DNA of 64,000 nt from Peribacillus frigoritolerans (GTDB lineage: Bacteria > Bacillota > Bacilli > Bacillales > DSM-1321): assembly GCF_040250305.1 (NCBI RefSeq), contig NZ_CP158190.1, forward strand, positions 1,210,001 to 1,274,000, written 5' to 3'. The translations under genes were made by a program, and so were the position numbers. Shown piece by piece: positions 34,211-44,119 of this stretch. Positions within the stretch are counted from its first letter, which is position 1. Each line of letters begins with the position of its first letter. The notes beneath the pieces were generated by a model. That model was not told the origin of the DNA and made no database searches. It saw only the letters and a program-made list of their open reading frames with translations.

Positions 34211-34267
34211 ACGAAAAAAGTGATTAGTAAAAAAGCCCCTAATCAAAAAGAGTAAGGGCTCAGATTG

Positions 34268-34326
34268 TAGAGAAAAATATACTTTCTCTACGAAATGAGG
34301 AACAAGCAAGATGCTCGTTCCTTTTT
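34268..34326 (+). terminator. Two hairpins; the second is a terminator and repeat of 33058
   Basis: GTAGAGAAA/TTTCTCTAC (34268-34291), then GGAACAAGCA-AGA-TGCTCGTTCC (34299-34321) followed by T5. The second differs from the 33058 hairpin by one base. Confidence 0.8.
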
Positions 34327-34330
34327 GTCG

Positions 34331-34729
34331 TTACTTTAAATCCATCAACGCCCCGAAATATTGCTGGGCGGTTGTAAAACAAATGAATGCCAATAGTTCA
34401 GAAATCTCTTCATCACTGAATGCCTCCTTCAATACTTGGAAAAACATTTCCTCCGTTTTTTCACGTTGCAAGAGGAATACCTCCGCAAAGGCGATTGCAT
34501 AGCTTTCTTTCATATCTTCCGGCTTTAGTGGAGTTCCTTTTGCCTGACAGTATGAGCAGCCATTACCGTAGGCCAGCACCCTTCTGACGTTTTCCTTTAA
34601 CTTCTTCGAAAGTTTCCCATCTGCAGATATGCAATCTGAAAGCTCCGACCATTTATGCGAAATCTCTTCAGAATGAAATAATCTTTGAAACGGACTGGAT
34701 CCAATCGATGATTTTTTTATTCTTGTCAT
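34331..34729 (-). CDS. Carboxymuconolactone decarboxylase/AhpD-like protein
   Basis: 132 residues from ATG 34729 with AGGGGAG upstream. All-helical protein with the AhpD-type redox pair in GNGCSYCQAKG (C-x-x-C) and the following helix AIAFAEVFL. The usual catalytic His three residues after the second Cys is not evident (CSYCQAKG instead of CxxCxxxH). The enzyme activity is therefore uncertain; members act as peroxidase partners or stress proteins. Divergent from an Lrp-type regulator 118 bp away, its likely controller. Confidence 0.75.
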   Translation of the reverse strand: MTRIKKSSIGSSPFQRLFHSEEISHKWSELSDCISADGKLSKKLKENVRRVLAYGNGCSYCQAKGTPLKPEDMKESYAIAFAEVFLLQREKTEEMFFQVLKEAFSDEEISELLAFICFTTAQQYFGALMDLK

Positions 34730-34847
34730 GAACATCTCCCCTTTGAGATAATCCTAATATAAAAACCCAGGAATTTTAATTCCGTTTGTAAAGTATTGCG
34801 GTTGAATAATGAATGAATGCAAAGAGAAGAAGGGAAATAATTTTAAA

Positions 34848-35276
34848 ATGAAAATAGATGAAAAAGACCAGAGTATCCTTGCCGAATTAGCGTTGAATAG
34901 CCGAATTTCCATGAGGGAATTGGCAAAGAAAGTAAACCTCTCCGCCCCCACCGTTGCCGAACGGGTACGGCAAATGGAGTCGTTCGGGATCATTAAAGGG
35001 TATGTTGCCGAGATAGATCATAAAAAGATCGGCTTTCCGATTGAGTGTATCGTGGAAGCAACGATAAAAAATGGCGAATATGAGAAATTCAAAAAGTATA
35101 TTTCCAAGGAGCCGAATGTTGACTTTTGTTATCGAATTGCCGGGCAGGCTTGCTTTATGCTTAAAATACACAGTGAGAGCCTTGAAGCAGTGGAGGAATT
35201 CATCAATCGGACCATTCCTTTTGCGGCAACCGTTACCCATGTTATTCTTTCTGAGGTAAGGCTAAGTCAGGAATAA
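34848..35276 (+). CDS. Lrp/AsnC-family transcriptional regulator
   Basis: 142 residues from ATG 34848; AGAAGGGA lies about 14 nt upstream, and ATG 34809 is a poorer alternative. HTH: KIDEKDQSILAELALNSRIS, then APTVAERVRQMESFGIIKGY. RAM domain: DFCYRIAGQACFMLKI and AATVTHVILSE. Shorter than the Lrp at 32548 but the same architecture. Divergent from the AhpD-like gene, which is the likely target. Confidence 0.9.
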   Translation: MKIDEKDQSILAELALNSRISMRELAKKVNLSAPTVAERVRQMESFGIIKGYVAEIDHKKIGFPIECIVEATIKNGEYEKFKKYISKEPNVDFCYRIAGQACFMLKIHSESLEAVEEFINRTIPFAATVTHVILSEVRLSQE

Positions 35277-35294
35277 GAAATTTTTTATTTCCCG

Positions 35295-35320
35295 TGAACG
35301 ATTTCATCATCTGAAACGTC
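35295..35320 (+). promoter_or_regulatory. Probable sigma-Y autoregulated promoter
   Basis: TGAACG (35295-35300), 16 bp, CGTC (35317-35320). These match the ECF-type -35 and -10 that I recall for B. subtilis sigma-Y, at the right distance before sigY (43 bp from CGTC to the ATG). Confidence 0.75.
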
Positions 35321-35362
35321 AAATAAGTATAAAGGTTACGGATGTGAGAGTGGTGACGATAA

Positions 35363-35923
35363 ATGGACGAAAAAGATCTGGTTAAAGCAGCAAAAAAGGG
35401 AGATGATCAAGCGTTAGCTGAATTGTTTCAAGGTTCCTATCCTTTTCTGCTTAAATATTTACTGAAGTTGACCTTTGATCTCGAAAATGCTGAAGATTTA
35501 GCTCAGGAGACTTATTCGAAAGCAATTGAGAATCTCTCGAGGTTCAAGGGTGCTTCGAAGTTTTCCACATGGCTGATTTCCATTGCAACCCGTTTATTTT
35601 TGGATCAGAAACGGAAACAGAAGCGAGAATTCACCTGGTTAAAACAAGAGAAGACAGTACGAAAACTGAAATGGGAAACACAAAACAATAACCAAGCTTG
35701 GGATGATGTCATGGAAGCGTTGGGTCACCTACCGGATGAGTTACGTGTACCAATCATTTTGAAGCATTACTATGGTTTTTCTTACGAAGAAATAGCAAAA
35801 ATAGTCAAAGTTCCAGAAGGTACCGTGAAATCACGTGTTCATAAAGGTATAAAAACAGTAAGAAAGGAGTTGAATCCGGTTGATGAAGAACCATCCCATT
35901 TATCCAAACCATTCAGGCAGTGA
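35363..35923 (+). CDS. sigY: ECF RNA polymerase sigma factor SigY
   Basis: 186 residues. Region 2 (about 20-90): FQGSYPFLLKYLLKLTFD, AEDLAQETYSKAIENLSRF, STWLISIATRLFLDQKRKQK. Region 4 (about 125-175): ALGHLPDELRVPIILKHYYG, SYEEIAKIVKVPEGTVKSRVHKG. Assignment to SigY rests on the downstream yxlC and yxlD homologues and the matching promoter. In B. subtilis this sigma activates its own operon and is held back by YxlC and YxlD. The yxlC start lies within its last 41 bases. Confidence 0.88.
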   Translation: MDEKDLVKAAKKGDDQALAELFQGSYPFLLKYLLKLTFDLENAEDLAQETYSKAIENLSRFKGASKFSTWLISIATRLFLDQKRKQKREFTWLKQEKTVRKLKWETQNNNQAWDDVMEALGHLPDELRVPIILKHYYGFSYEEIAKIVKVPEGTVKSRVHKGIKTVRKELNPVDEEPSHLSKPFRQ

Positions 35924-36233
35924 TGATCAAGAAACAATCAGCCAAATAAATCGGAGCCTGGAAAATTTTGATGAAGCTTTTACAATTGATATCCCTCAAG
36001 CAGCTTATTTTGAACAAAAAGTTAAGATACAGCGTGAAAAACTTAAAAAAAAATGGTGGAAAGAGCTGTTTATATTTACTGTAACCGCTGCAGTCATCCT
36101 AAGTTTTCTGGTTATTGCCCTATTCCATCAACCAGAAGTGTTTCTGGCGCTCCAAGTGATGACCGTGATTTTCATTGGTCTATATACGTTTTACGTGAAA
36201 AGGAAGGTGAAGGTGAGTCATGAGCAGCCTTGA
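35883..36233 (+). CDS. yxlC: YxlC-family regulator of sigma-Y
   Basis: 116 residues from ATG 35883 inside the sigY 3' end (AAAGGAG 13 nt upstream). Soluble N-terminal half with ISQINRSLENFDEAF and FEQKVKIQREKLKKKWW, then two membrane helices (about 65-85 and 88-105). This is the layout of a short membrane-anchored anti-sigma factor. In B. subtilis YxlC is a negative regulator of SigY. Translationally coupled. Confidence 0.82.
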   Translation: MKNHPIYPNHSGSDDQETISQINRSLENFDEAFTIDIPQAAYFEQKVKIQREKLKKKWWKELFIFTVTAAVILSFLVIALFHQPEVFLALQVMTVIFIGLYTFYVKRKVKVSHEQP

Positions 36234-36438
36234 AATATATGCATTAATCGTGTGCGGGTTGATTTTACTGACCCAAAGCATTTATTTATTTATTGATGCC
36301 AGGAAGAATGGCTTCAACCAATGGATGTGGGGTATTTTAGGTTTGATTCAAGCTCCTGTTCCATTAATTTTTTATTTGATAATAAAAAGAATAAGAAAAA
36401 AGGAAGAGGATGAGCTATATGATTATCGTGACTACTAA
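36220..36438 (+). CDS. yxlD: YxlD-family membrane protein, sigma-Y regulator
   Basis: 72 residues; ATG 36220 overlaps the yxlC end by 14 bases. Two membrane helices (about 4-24 and 34-55) with the PLDN-like pattern NQWMWGILGLIQAPVPLIFY, then the charged tail IKRIRKKEEDELYDY. With YxlC it represses SigY in B. subtilis. Overlaps the start of the next gene. Confidence 0.82.
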   Translation: MSSLEIYALIVCGLILLTQSIYLFIDARKNGFNQWMWGILGLIQAPVPLIFYLIIKRIRKKEEDELYDYRDY

Positions 36439-36733
36439 TACCGTCCCTGGTAAAGAAATTAAAGAACTGAAGGGACTTGTTAAGGGAAACTGTGTTCAAT
36501 CGAAGCATATTGGGAAAGATATTCTCGCAGGATTACGGACAATAGTCGGTGGTGAAATTACTGAGTATACAGAAATGATGATGGAAGCCAGACAAAAAGC
36601 AATTGGCAGGATGGTGGATGAAGCAAAAGGAAAAGGGGCGAACGCAATTGTCGCAATGCGTCTGGAAACCTCTGCGATCATGCAAAACGCTTGTGAAATC
36701 ATTGCTTACGGCACGGCAGTTCATGTTGAGTGA
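36419..36733 (+). CDS. YbjQ-family protein (heavy-metal-binding-like, UPF0145)
   Basis: 104 residues from ATG 36419 (GAGG nine bases upstream); ATG 36410 is possible. Family pattern: MIIVTTNTVPGKEIKELKGL, GKDILAGLRTIVGGEITEY, EARQKAIGRMVDEAKGKGAN and AVHVE at the C terminus. Members form decameric rings; function is unknown. Here it is the fourth gene of the sigY operon, in place of the ABC-transporter genes yxlF and yxlG that follow in B. subtilis. Confidence 0.85.
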   Translation: MIIVTTNTVPGKEIKELKGLVKGNCVQSKHIGKDILAGLRTIVGGEITEYTEMMMEARQKAIGRMVDEAKGKGANAIVAMRLETSAIMQNACEIIAYGTAVHVE

Positions 36734-37130
36734 CAAAAGGTTTGATTCATATCCTTTTGTAGTCCTTATTTTATTGAATCAACTTCACGCTATTCAGTAA
36801 AGTTGTTGGAAATGGGCAGTAGCTCCCTGGAATTTTTAATAAAATGCTACAGGCAATTTGAATGGGAGCATTCGGAATTTAATAGAGATTATTATTTACC
36901 ATAAGATTATCGTTCATTGAACTTTTTTAAAACCGATTCGAAGCTATCGGACTTCGGTTTAATCGTAGTAATAATTGAAAAGGTTAAAGCGCCGGGATTT
37001 TTCCAGGCGTTTTCTTTTTGTAAAAAGTTCAGTCATGAGAAATGTGATAGAGCATAAGGAAGTCCATTAATGGGTAGAGGTAATAACAAGTGAAAATGAT
37101 TTTTTGACATTGAAAAATGGGGTGTGTGTT
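36734..37130. other. Intergenic region with two hairpins
   Basis: Contains ATAAAATGCTAC and GAATGGGAGC blocks also found at 20852-20899, a hairpin (AAACCGA/TCGGTTT, 36930-36960) and a terminator at 36985-37020. The hairpin plus terminator could be the end of a long sigY transcript or of a small RNA. No gene supported. Confidence 0.4.
36985..37020 (+). terminator. Terminator
   Basis: AAAGCGCC-GG pairs with CC-GGCGTTTT and is followed by CTTTTTG. Lies 250 bp after the sigY operon. Confidence 0.75.
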
Positions 37131-38063
37131 ATGGAGGAAAATGATAATTTGAAACCTGAACTAGCCAGGGAAGCAGTTAATGTAATTGAAGATGTAGCTG
37201 GAAAACATCCTGGTTATCGGCGTGTACATGCAAGGGGATATGTTTATGAGGGGGTTTTTACCCCAAACGGAAAAGCGTCCCCATTAACGGTGGCTTCGCA
37301 TCTTCAGGATGAAGCCGTGCCGGCGATCATTCGGTTTTCAAATAGCTCGCCGATTCCAAGCCATCCTGATGCCATTTCCCCTGTAAAGGGCATGGCAGTC
37401 AAGTTTCAATTGCCGGATGGAGAGGTGTCAGATCTTATTACTGTGACCATTCCGTTATTCTTTGCGAAAACACCGGAAGCGTTTGTTGATATTGCTGGTT
37501 TTTTCAAATCTGCCAAAGAAGGTTTCCCAAATCTGAAAGAGCTTGCAAAAATCCTGTGGAAGTACCCTGAAAGCAAGGCAAGCCTGCAAATGCTTAAAGA
37601 AATGCGTTCTCCAGCCAGTTTCTCAACGTGTCAATATTACTCGATTCATGCATTCTATTTCATTAACGCGGAAGGAAGGCGGCAGGCCATCAAGTACGAG
37701 TGGGTACCTGATGCCGGCCTTAGTATGCTAGAAAAAAAGGATTTGGCCATGCATTCGCCAGAGTATCTGAATGAAGAAATGGAAGAGAGGCTTAAAGAAG
37801 GTCCGGTGGGCTTTAAATTGAACATACAAATAGGAGGGGAAAATGACCCGACTGACGATCCAACCACAGCTTGGCCGGAAGATAAACAGGTAATCACGAT
37901 TGGGCATTTAATGATCTCCAAAAAATCGGAAGTGTGTAAAGATACTTTATTGTTTGATCCAACCAATATTCCTGAAGGAATCGAGTGCTCGGAAGACCGG
38001 ATCTTGCATTTCCGCCATAGTGCGTATGCCGTTTCATATGAACGACGGATAAATAACCAATGA
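37131..38063 (+). CDS. Small catalase-like heme peroxidase (SrpA type)
   Basis: 310 residues from ATG 37131. It has the catalase core only: catalytic His in YRRVHARGYVYEGVF, the distal-side IIRFSNSSPIPSHPD, KGMAVKFQLPDG, and the proximal heme Tyr near the C terminus in FRHSAYAVSYERR. True catalases are about 480 residues and have extra wrapping and flavodoxin-like parts. Short members (SrpA) use hydrogen peroxide mainly for peroxidation. Cytosolic; monocistronic. No PerR box seen just upstream. Confidence 0.87.
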   Translation: MEENDNLKPELAREAVNVIEDVAGKHPGYRRVHARGYVYEGVFTPNGKASPLTVASHLQDEAVPAIIRFSNSSPIPSHPDAISPVKGMAVKFQLPDGEVSDLITVTIPLFFAKTPEAFVDIAGFFKSAKEGFPNLKELAKILWKYPESKASLQMLKEMRSPASFSTCQYYSIHAFYFINAEGRRQAIKYEWVPDAGLSMLEKKDLAMHSPEYLNEEMEERLKEGPVGFKLNIQIGGENDPTDDPTTAWPEDKQVITIGHLMISKKSEVCKDTLLFDPTNIPEGIECSEDRILHFRHSAYAVSYERRINNQ

Positions 38064-38076
38064 ATGAAATCACGAA

Positions 38077-38106
38077 AAGGGAACCCTGCATTAAAGGGGT
38101 TCCCTT
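38077..38106 (+). terminator. Stem-loop after the catalase-like gene
   Basis: AAGGGAACCC pairs perfectly with GGGTTCCCTT; no T run beyond TT, so efficiency is uncertain. Confidence 0.6.
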
Positions 38107-38123
38107 CAGACTGCTGGAAAACC

Positions 38124-38264
38124 TGCTTTCAGAAATCCACTCCCTTTCCCACTGTCAGACAAGCCTCATCAAAGCAAGCGTCTGTGGGGTTTCGGTTAGC
38201 CAGTTATTCGGCAGGAGTGTTGCAAATTTCCTCAATCCAGTGAGAATTGCAGTAAAAAACTTAA
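38124..38264 (-). repeat. Dispersed repeat, copy D
   Basis: Inverted copy of 24012-24150 (about 80% by eye), including the unusual block CTGCCGAATAACT and the GATTTCTGAAA end. Open frames inside both copies are not genes. Confidence 0.8.
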
Positions 38265-38330
38265 AGGATAAGGACTTGTTTTAAATTCATGGTTCGGGAT
38301 GAGACCAATCTGAACCCCTTTTATAGTAGG

Positions 38331-40001
38331 TTACATTTTTCCGGATCTGAAAATGGTGTAGAGCATAAGTAGGAACATCAGGGTTGCAACGACAAATCCA
38401 ATCTCGATAACCGGTATTTTCCATAGGGTCAAGGTTTCCCCGCCTATTGCAGAGCCGATAATGAGACCGACCATGATTATGCTGAATGCAAGCAGGATAA
38501 TACTGAACGACAACCGGTTCGAGATTTGATCAAGCTTATGTAAAAATACTTGAAGTTCGGGAATGTTGATATCGAGCCGCAATTTCCCTTTTTTAATGAT
38601 ACCTGTCACTTCCTTGATATCCTTGGGCAGTTCGGCAATGGCTTCAGCAGACTCGATGAATTGATTCCAAGCGTTTTTCGCAATGTTTTTTGGATTGTAG
38701 CGTTCTTTAAAAAGCCTCTCCCCAAAAGGTTCAGCTGCCTTCATGATGCTGAAATTCGGATCTAACCCTTCGACAATGGCCTCCATGGTAAGCAGAGCCT
38801 TGCCGAGCATCGTGAATTCGGGTGGGATTTGGACTTGGTGCCGATTGGCAACAGTGAACAGGTCATTGACTGCTCCGCCTAAGCTGATTTGGCTCAATGG
38901 GATATCATAATATTTGTTTCGCAGTTCATCAATATCCCCCCTTAATGGGGCCATATCGATTTCGTCCGTCAGGAGGCCCATATCTGAAAGCGTCTTGATC
39001 AATCCATTGGTGCTTCCGCGTTTCAGGTTGATGACAAGCGAGGCGAACTGATATTTCGTTTCTTCCTCCAGACGTCCCACCATTCCGAAATCCATGAGTG
39101 CGACTACATTTCCCGGCAAAATGATGATATTGCCAGGATGGGGATCGCCGTGGTAAAAGCCATCGATCAATATTTGCTGAAGCATGGAGTTCGCTAATCT
39201 TTCCGCGATTTGCCGGCGATCATAACCTTCATCATCAAGCTGTTTATAATGATTGATCTTAATTCCTTGAATGAAATCCATCGTCAGGACCCTTTTTGTG
39301 GAATACTCCCAATGGATCCTTGGTACCTTAAACCCTTGATCACCGGTGAACTGCTTGGCAATTCTTTCCCCGTTTCGACCCTCGGAGTTATAATCGAGTT
39401 CTGCGCGGAGTGATTTAGCGAATTCATCAATCATTTTCCTGATTTGGTAGCGTCTTGCCCAAGATATGCGAGCTTCCATAAGTCTTGCCAAATCATCGAG
39501 AATTTCCAAATCCGTTTCCACTGTCGGCAGAATATCGGGCCGCTGCACTTTGATTGCTACGACTTCTTGTGAAGGAAGCCGTGCCGTATGGACCTGTCCA
39601 ATTGAAGCGGTTGCCAGAGGGGTTTCATTAAATTCAAGAAAAATGTTTTCCAAAGAATCGCCCAATTCGGCTTCGACAATTTTGCGAACCTTATCAAATG
39701 GAAAGGGGGTCACTTGGTCCTGTAGCTTTTCAAGTTCGCGGACGATCTCGTCGGGAACGAAATCACGCCTCGTGCTTGCAATCTGACCAAGTTTAATGAA
39801 TGTTGGTCCCAAGCTTTGTAATATCTTATGCAGCCGCTCTCCGATTGAGCGGAGGTTCAGGTTTTCATCGGGTTGGAGTTTCGATCCCGCTTTGTTCTCG
39901 GATAATCCCAGGCGATAGATGAAGTAACCGAAACCATTTTTCAAGAAGGCATTAATGATTTCCTGGTAACGATGTGCGTGTTTCAGTCGCTTGCGAAACA
40001 T
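38331..40001 (-). CDS. AarF/UbiB (ABC1) atypical kinase
   Basis: 556 residues; ATG 40001 after AGGAGGTACTTGA. Signature segments: KLGQIASTRRDFVP (KxGQ motif), ASIGQVHTARL (A-rich loop), VAIKVQRPDI with the ATP Lys, HGDPHPGNI (catalytic loop) and MDFGMVGRL (DFG). Two membrane helices at the C terminus (about 490-545). UbiB proteins are needed for quinone biosynthesis and lipid homeostasis in membranes; Gram-positives make menaquinone, so the exact substrate is unclear. Co-transcribed 14 bp behind a phasin-like gene. Confidence 0.92.
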   Translation of the reverse strand: MFRKRLKHAHRYQEIINAFLKNGFGYFIYRLGLSENKAGSKLQPDENLNLRSIGERLHKILQSLGPTFIKLGQIASTRRDFVPDEIVRELEKLQDQVTPFPFDKVRKIVEAELGDSLENIFLEFNETPLATASIGQVHTARLPSQEVVAIKVQRPDILPTVETDLEILDDLARLMEARISWARRYQIRKMIDEFAKSLRAELDYNSEGRNGERIAKQFTGDQGFKVPRIHWEYSTKRVLTMDFIQGIKINHYKQLDDEGYDRRQIAERLANSMLQQILIDGFYHGDPHPGNIIILPGNVVALMDFGMVGRLEEETKYQFASLVINLKRGSTNGLIKTLSDMGLLTDEIDMAPLRGDIDELRNKYYDIPLSQISLGGAVNDLFTVANRHQVQIPPEFTMLGKALLTMEAIVEGLDPNFSIMKAAEPFGERLFKERYNPKNIAKNAWNQFIESAEAIAELPKDIKEVTGIIKKGKLRLDINIPELQVFLHKLDQISNRLSFSIILLAFSIIMVGLIIGSAIGGETLTLWKIPVIEIGFVVATLMFLLMLYTIFRSGKM

Positions 40002-40015
40002 TCAAGTACCTCCTG

Positions 40016-40318
40016 TCACGATTGTAAGTTTTGGTTCTGCTTCTCCAAAATTACGATACGGCGCTCCAATTCCTGAACTTCTTCTTTAGTTGCCAAGTTT
40101 AGGCCATTGAGCGCTTGATTGACTTTGGCCTTGACGGAATCATCCAGCTGCTTTTGGGCTTGTTCCCCTTTTTCGACCCATTGCTTCAAAAGGACCTTGG
40201 AGTCTTCTTTGCTGATATCGCCTTTTTTGACAAGAGAGTCCACTGCTTTTTCAATTTGCTCTTTTGTAGCAGCGGCAGCACCTAATCCTAAAGAAAACAC
40301 ATTTTTTAATAAGTCCAT
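40016..40318 (-). CDS. Phasin-like protein
   Basis: 100 residues from ATG 40318, with TTGGAGG upstream. Pattern of the phasin/PhaF-like family: FSLGLGAAAATKEQIEKAVD, LVKKGDISKEDSKVLL, then an amphipathic helix ending in EVQELERRIVILEKQNQNL, a leucine-zipper-like coiled coil. Frequently found next to UbiB genes in Firmicutes, as here. Probably a membrane- or granule-surface partner. Confidence 0.8.
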   Translation of the reverse strand: MDLLKNVFSLGLGAAAATKEQIEKAVDSLVKKGDISKEDSKVLLKQWVEKGEQAQKQLDDSVKAKVNQALNGLNLATKEEVQELERRIVILEKQNQNLQS

Positions 40319-40538
40319 TTTTACATTCCTCCAATATAAGTTTTTTACACCGTAAGAAAGATAATAGCGGATGCCGTTCACTCTGGTTCATTCTTGCTGT
40401 TACCATCTATCATACATCACTTTAGGGCAGCTAGAGAAATATAAGGGTCCTGCAGGTTTTTGATGATAGGAAATTGTTTGAAGTGAAGCGAATTGGATAT
40501 TATGATAGGGACAAATCTGTGAAAGTGAGGGTGGAATA

Positions 40539-41288
40539 ATGGGTTTCAAAAATAAAACGGTGATTGTAACAGGCGCTTCGAATGGTATAGGGAGAGGTGT
40601 GGCAAAGGGATATGCAGAAAGCGGCGCTTCAGTCGTTCTCGCAGATTTGGACGAGCGGGAAGGTCTTTCGTATGTGGAAGAGCTCAAAAGTAACGGTCAT
40701 GAAGCCATGTTCGTCAAAACGGATGTACGCAAGGAAGCTGACATCCGTCATTTGATGGATGTAACTCTAAAAACATATAAGACCATTGATATATTAATCA
40801 ATAATGCAGGAAAGGCATTATTCAAATCGCTTTATGACCTGACGATTGAGGAATGGGACGATATGATGAATACGAATTTGCGCAGTGTTTTCCTTTGTTC
40901 CCGGGCTGCGGCAGAATCGATGCGGAAAAATGAAAAGGGAGGTGCAATCATCAATTTGGCATCAACCAGAGCGATGATGTCTGAGCCTGATTCGGAATCC
41001 TATGCAGCGACAAAAGGGGGGATCAAAGCACTGACACATGCACTTGCCGCTTCTTTAGGCAAAGAGAAAATTACGGTCAATTCGATTTCGCCGGGATGGA
41101 TTGAAACGCGAGATTATGAATCGCTGAGGGATAAAGATCACCAGCAGCATTTTTCCAATCGGGTTGGCAAGCCTGAAGATATTGCAAGGGCCTGTCTTTA
41201 TTTGACGGCACCGGAAAATGATTTCGTTACGGGTGCGGATCTTATCGTCGATGGAGGCATGACAAGAAAAATGATGTACGAGGAGTGA
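40539..41288 (+). CDS. Short-chain dehydrogenase/reductase
   Basis: 249 residues. Start ATG 40539 with GTGAGGGTGG upstream. Classical SDR: VTGASNGIGRG dinucleotide motif, LADLD after the second strand (the Asp favours NAD), NNAGKAL, catalytic Ser in IINLASTRAM and YAATKGG with the Tyr and Lys. C terminus FVTGADLIVDGGMT. Substrate unknown; similar to glucose 1-dehydrogenase-type enzymes. Confidence 0.9.
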   Translation: MGFKNKTVIVTGASNGIGRGVAKGYAESGASVVLADLDEREGLSYVEELKSNGHEAMFVKTDVRKEADIRHLMDVTLKTYKTIDILINNAGKALFKSLYDLTIEEWDDMMNTNLRSVFLCSRAAAESMRKNEKGGAIINLASTRAMMSEPDSESYAATKGGIKALTHALAASLGKEKITVNSISPGWIETRDYESLRDKDHQQHFSNRVGKPEDIARACLYLTAPENDFVTGADLIVDGGMTRKMMYEE

Positions 41289-41290
41289 TC

Positions 41291-41521
41291 TCATTTTTTT
41301 CGATAAAGATATTGCAGTTCAGTCCCGAGTTCACGGTTGAGCAGCTGTTCCATTTCTTCAAGCTCTTTTATGCCGATTGGGCCATCGGCAGCTGTCCAGT
41401 GAATGGTATAAACAAAATAGTAATCTCTTATTTTTCGGAAAATAACAGGCGAATTCGGGAATTGATCAAAAATTGCCTTGATATTATAGCGTCTCATGTA
41501 GGACCACTTAACAAGCTGCAT
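41291..41521 (-). CDS. Hypothetical protein, convergent with the SDR gene
   Basis: About 76 residues. A possible ribosome site (AAAAGGATGGG) supports ATG 41521; ATG 41533 is closer to it. Sequence features: RRYNIKAIFDQFPNSPVIF, DYYFVYTIHWTAADGPIG, then an amphipathic helix IKELEEMEQLLNRELGTELQ. It looks like a folded small protein. A plus-strand frame of 104 codons over the same bases is less protein-like. Family not recognised. Confidence 0.5.
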   Translation of the reverse strand: MQLVKWSYMRRYNIKAIFDQFPNSPVIFRKIRDYYFVYTIHWTAADGPIGIKELEEMEQLLNRELGTELQYLYRKK

Positions 41522-41585
41522 GTAGCTACCCATCCTTTTCAAAAGAGATCAATGACTGCCATAGTGGCAGCCATTGGTCCGGTTC

Positions 41586-42377
41586 TTATTTATCGTTGAA
41601 TAAATTGAATAAGCCTCTAGCTACGCTGCCTTCTTCCGAGGATCCTCCATTTTGCGGCGCTGCAGCAAATACACGGCTTGCAAGCCGGCTGAATGGCAAA
41701 GATTGCACCCAGACGGTTCCGGGTCCTTTTAATGTTGCAAAGAACAAACCTTCGCCTCCGAATAAAGCGGTTTTCACGCCTTTTACAGTTTCAATATTAT
41801 AATCTACCCCGCTAGTCATTGCTACTAAACATCCTGTATCGACGCGTAAGATCTCTCCAGCAGCCAATTCTTTTTTATGGATCGTGCCGCCGGCATGAAC
41901 GAAGGTCATTCCATCTCCTTCAAGTTTTTGCATGATGAAGCCTTCACCGCCAAAGAAGCCTGCCCCTATCTTTCTTTGAAACTCAATTCCGACTGAAACG
42001 CCTTTCGCTGCCGCCAGGAATGCGTCTTTTTGACAAATGATTTTCCCGCCGAGCTCGCTTAAATCCATCGGAATGATTTTACCTGGATAAGGCGAGGCGA
42101 ATGAAACGTGTTTTTTATCTCGTCCTTCATTCGTAAAAGCCGTCATGAAAAGACTCTCACCAGTAAGGAGCCGTTTCCCGGCACCGAATAGCTTACCCAT
42201 CATTCCGCTGTCACCATTCGAAGACCCATCGCCAAAGATGGTTTCCATCTTGATTTGATCTTCCATCATCATCAAACTTCCGGCTTCGGCAATCACCGTT
42301 TCCTGAGGATCCAATTCCACTTCAACAAACTGCATGTCATCTCCATATAATTTAAAATCTATTTCATGGTTATTCAT
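41586..42377 (-). CDS. TIGR00266/AIM24-family protein
   Basis: 263 residues; ATG 42377 follows AGGAGGAATGGAAA. Beta-rich fold with [58 protein letters not shown] and [20 protein letters not shown], which are hallmarks of AIM24 proteins. Function in bacteria is not established. Single gene, ending close to the hypothetical gene on the same strand. Confidence 0.88.
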   Translation of the reverse strand: MNNHEIDFKLYGDDMQFVEVELDPQETVIAEAGSLMMMEDQIKMETIFGDGSSNGDSGMMGKLFGAGKRLLTGESLFMTAFTNEGRDKKHVSFASPYPGKIIPMDLSELGGKIICQKDAFLAAAKGVSVGIEFQRKIGAGFFGGEGFIMQKLEGDGMTFVHAGGTIHKKELAAGEILRVDTGCLVAMTSGVDYNIETVKGVKTALFGGEGLFFATLKGPGTVWVQSLPFSRLASRVFAAAPQNGGSSEEGSVARGLFNLFNDK

Positions 42378-42520
42378 TTTCCATTCCTCCTATCAATCTT
42401 ATTTTCATTGTAAAAGATAAACTCTTAACCTGCCAATATTTTTCAGTTTTCTGCTGTAATTTATATATTTTTGTTTTCACGGGTAAATCTAGTAAAATGA
42501 AGAAAGAAAAAACAGCATGA

Positions 42521-44058
<1,538 letters not shown>

Positions 44059-44119
44059 AGTAAGTAAGGGTATTAATAGAGAGAGGAATACAGAACGTAC
44101 AAACAAAAGGGGTGGTAAT

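Noticed and set aside
41285..41599. 104-codon plus-strand frame
   Set aside because: The opposite-strand frame has a more protein-like sequence and a possible ribosome site; the plus frame has neither.
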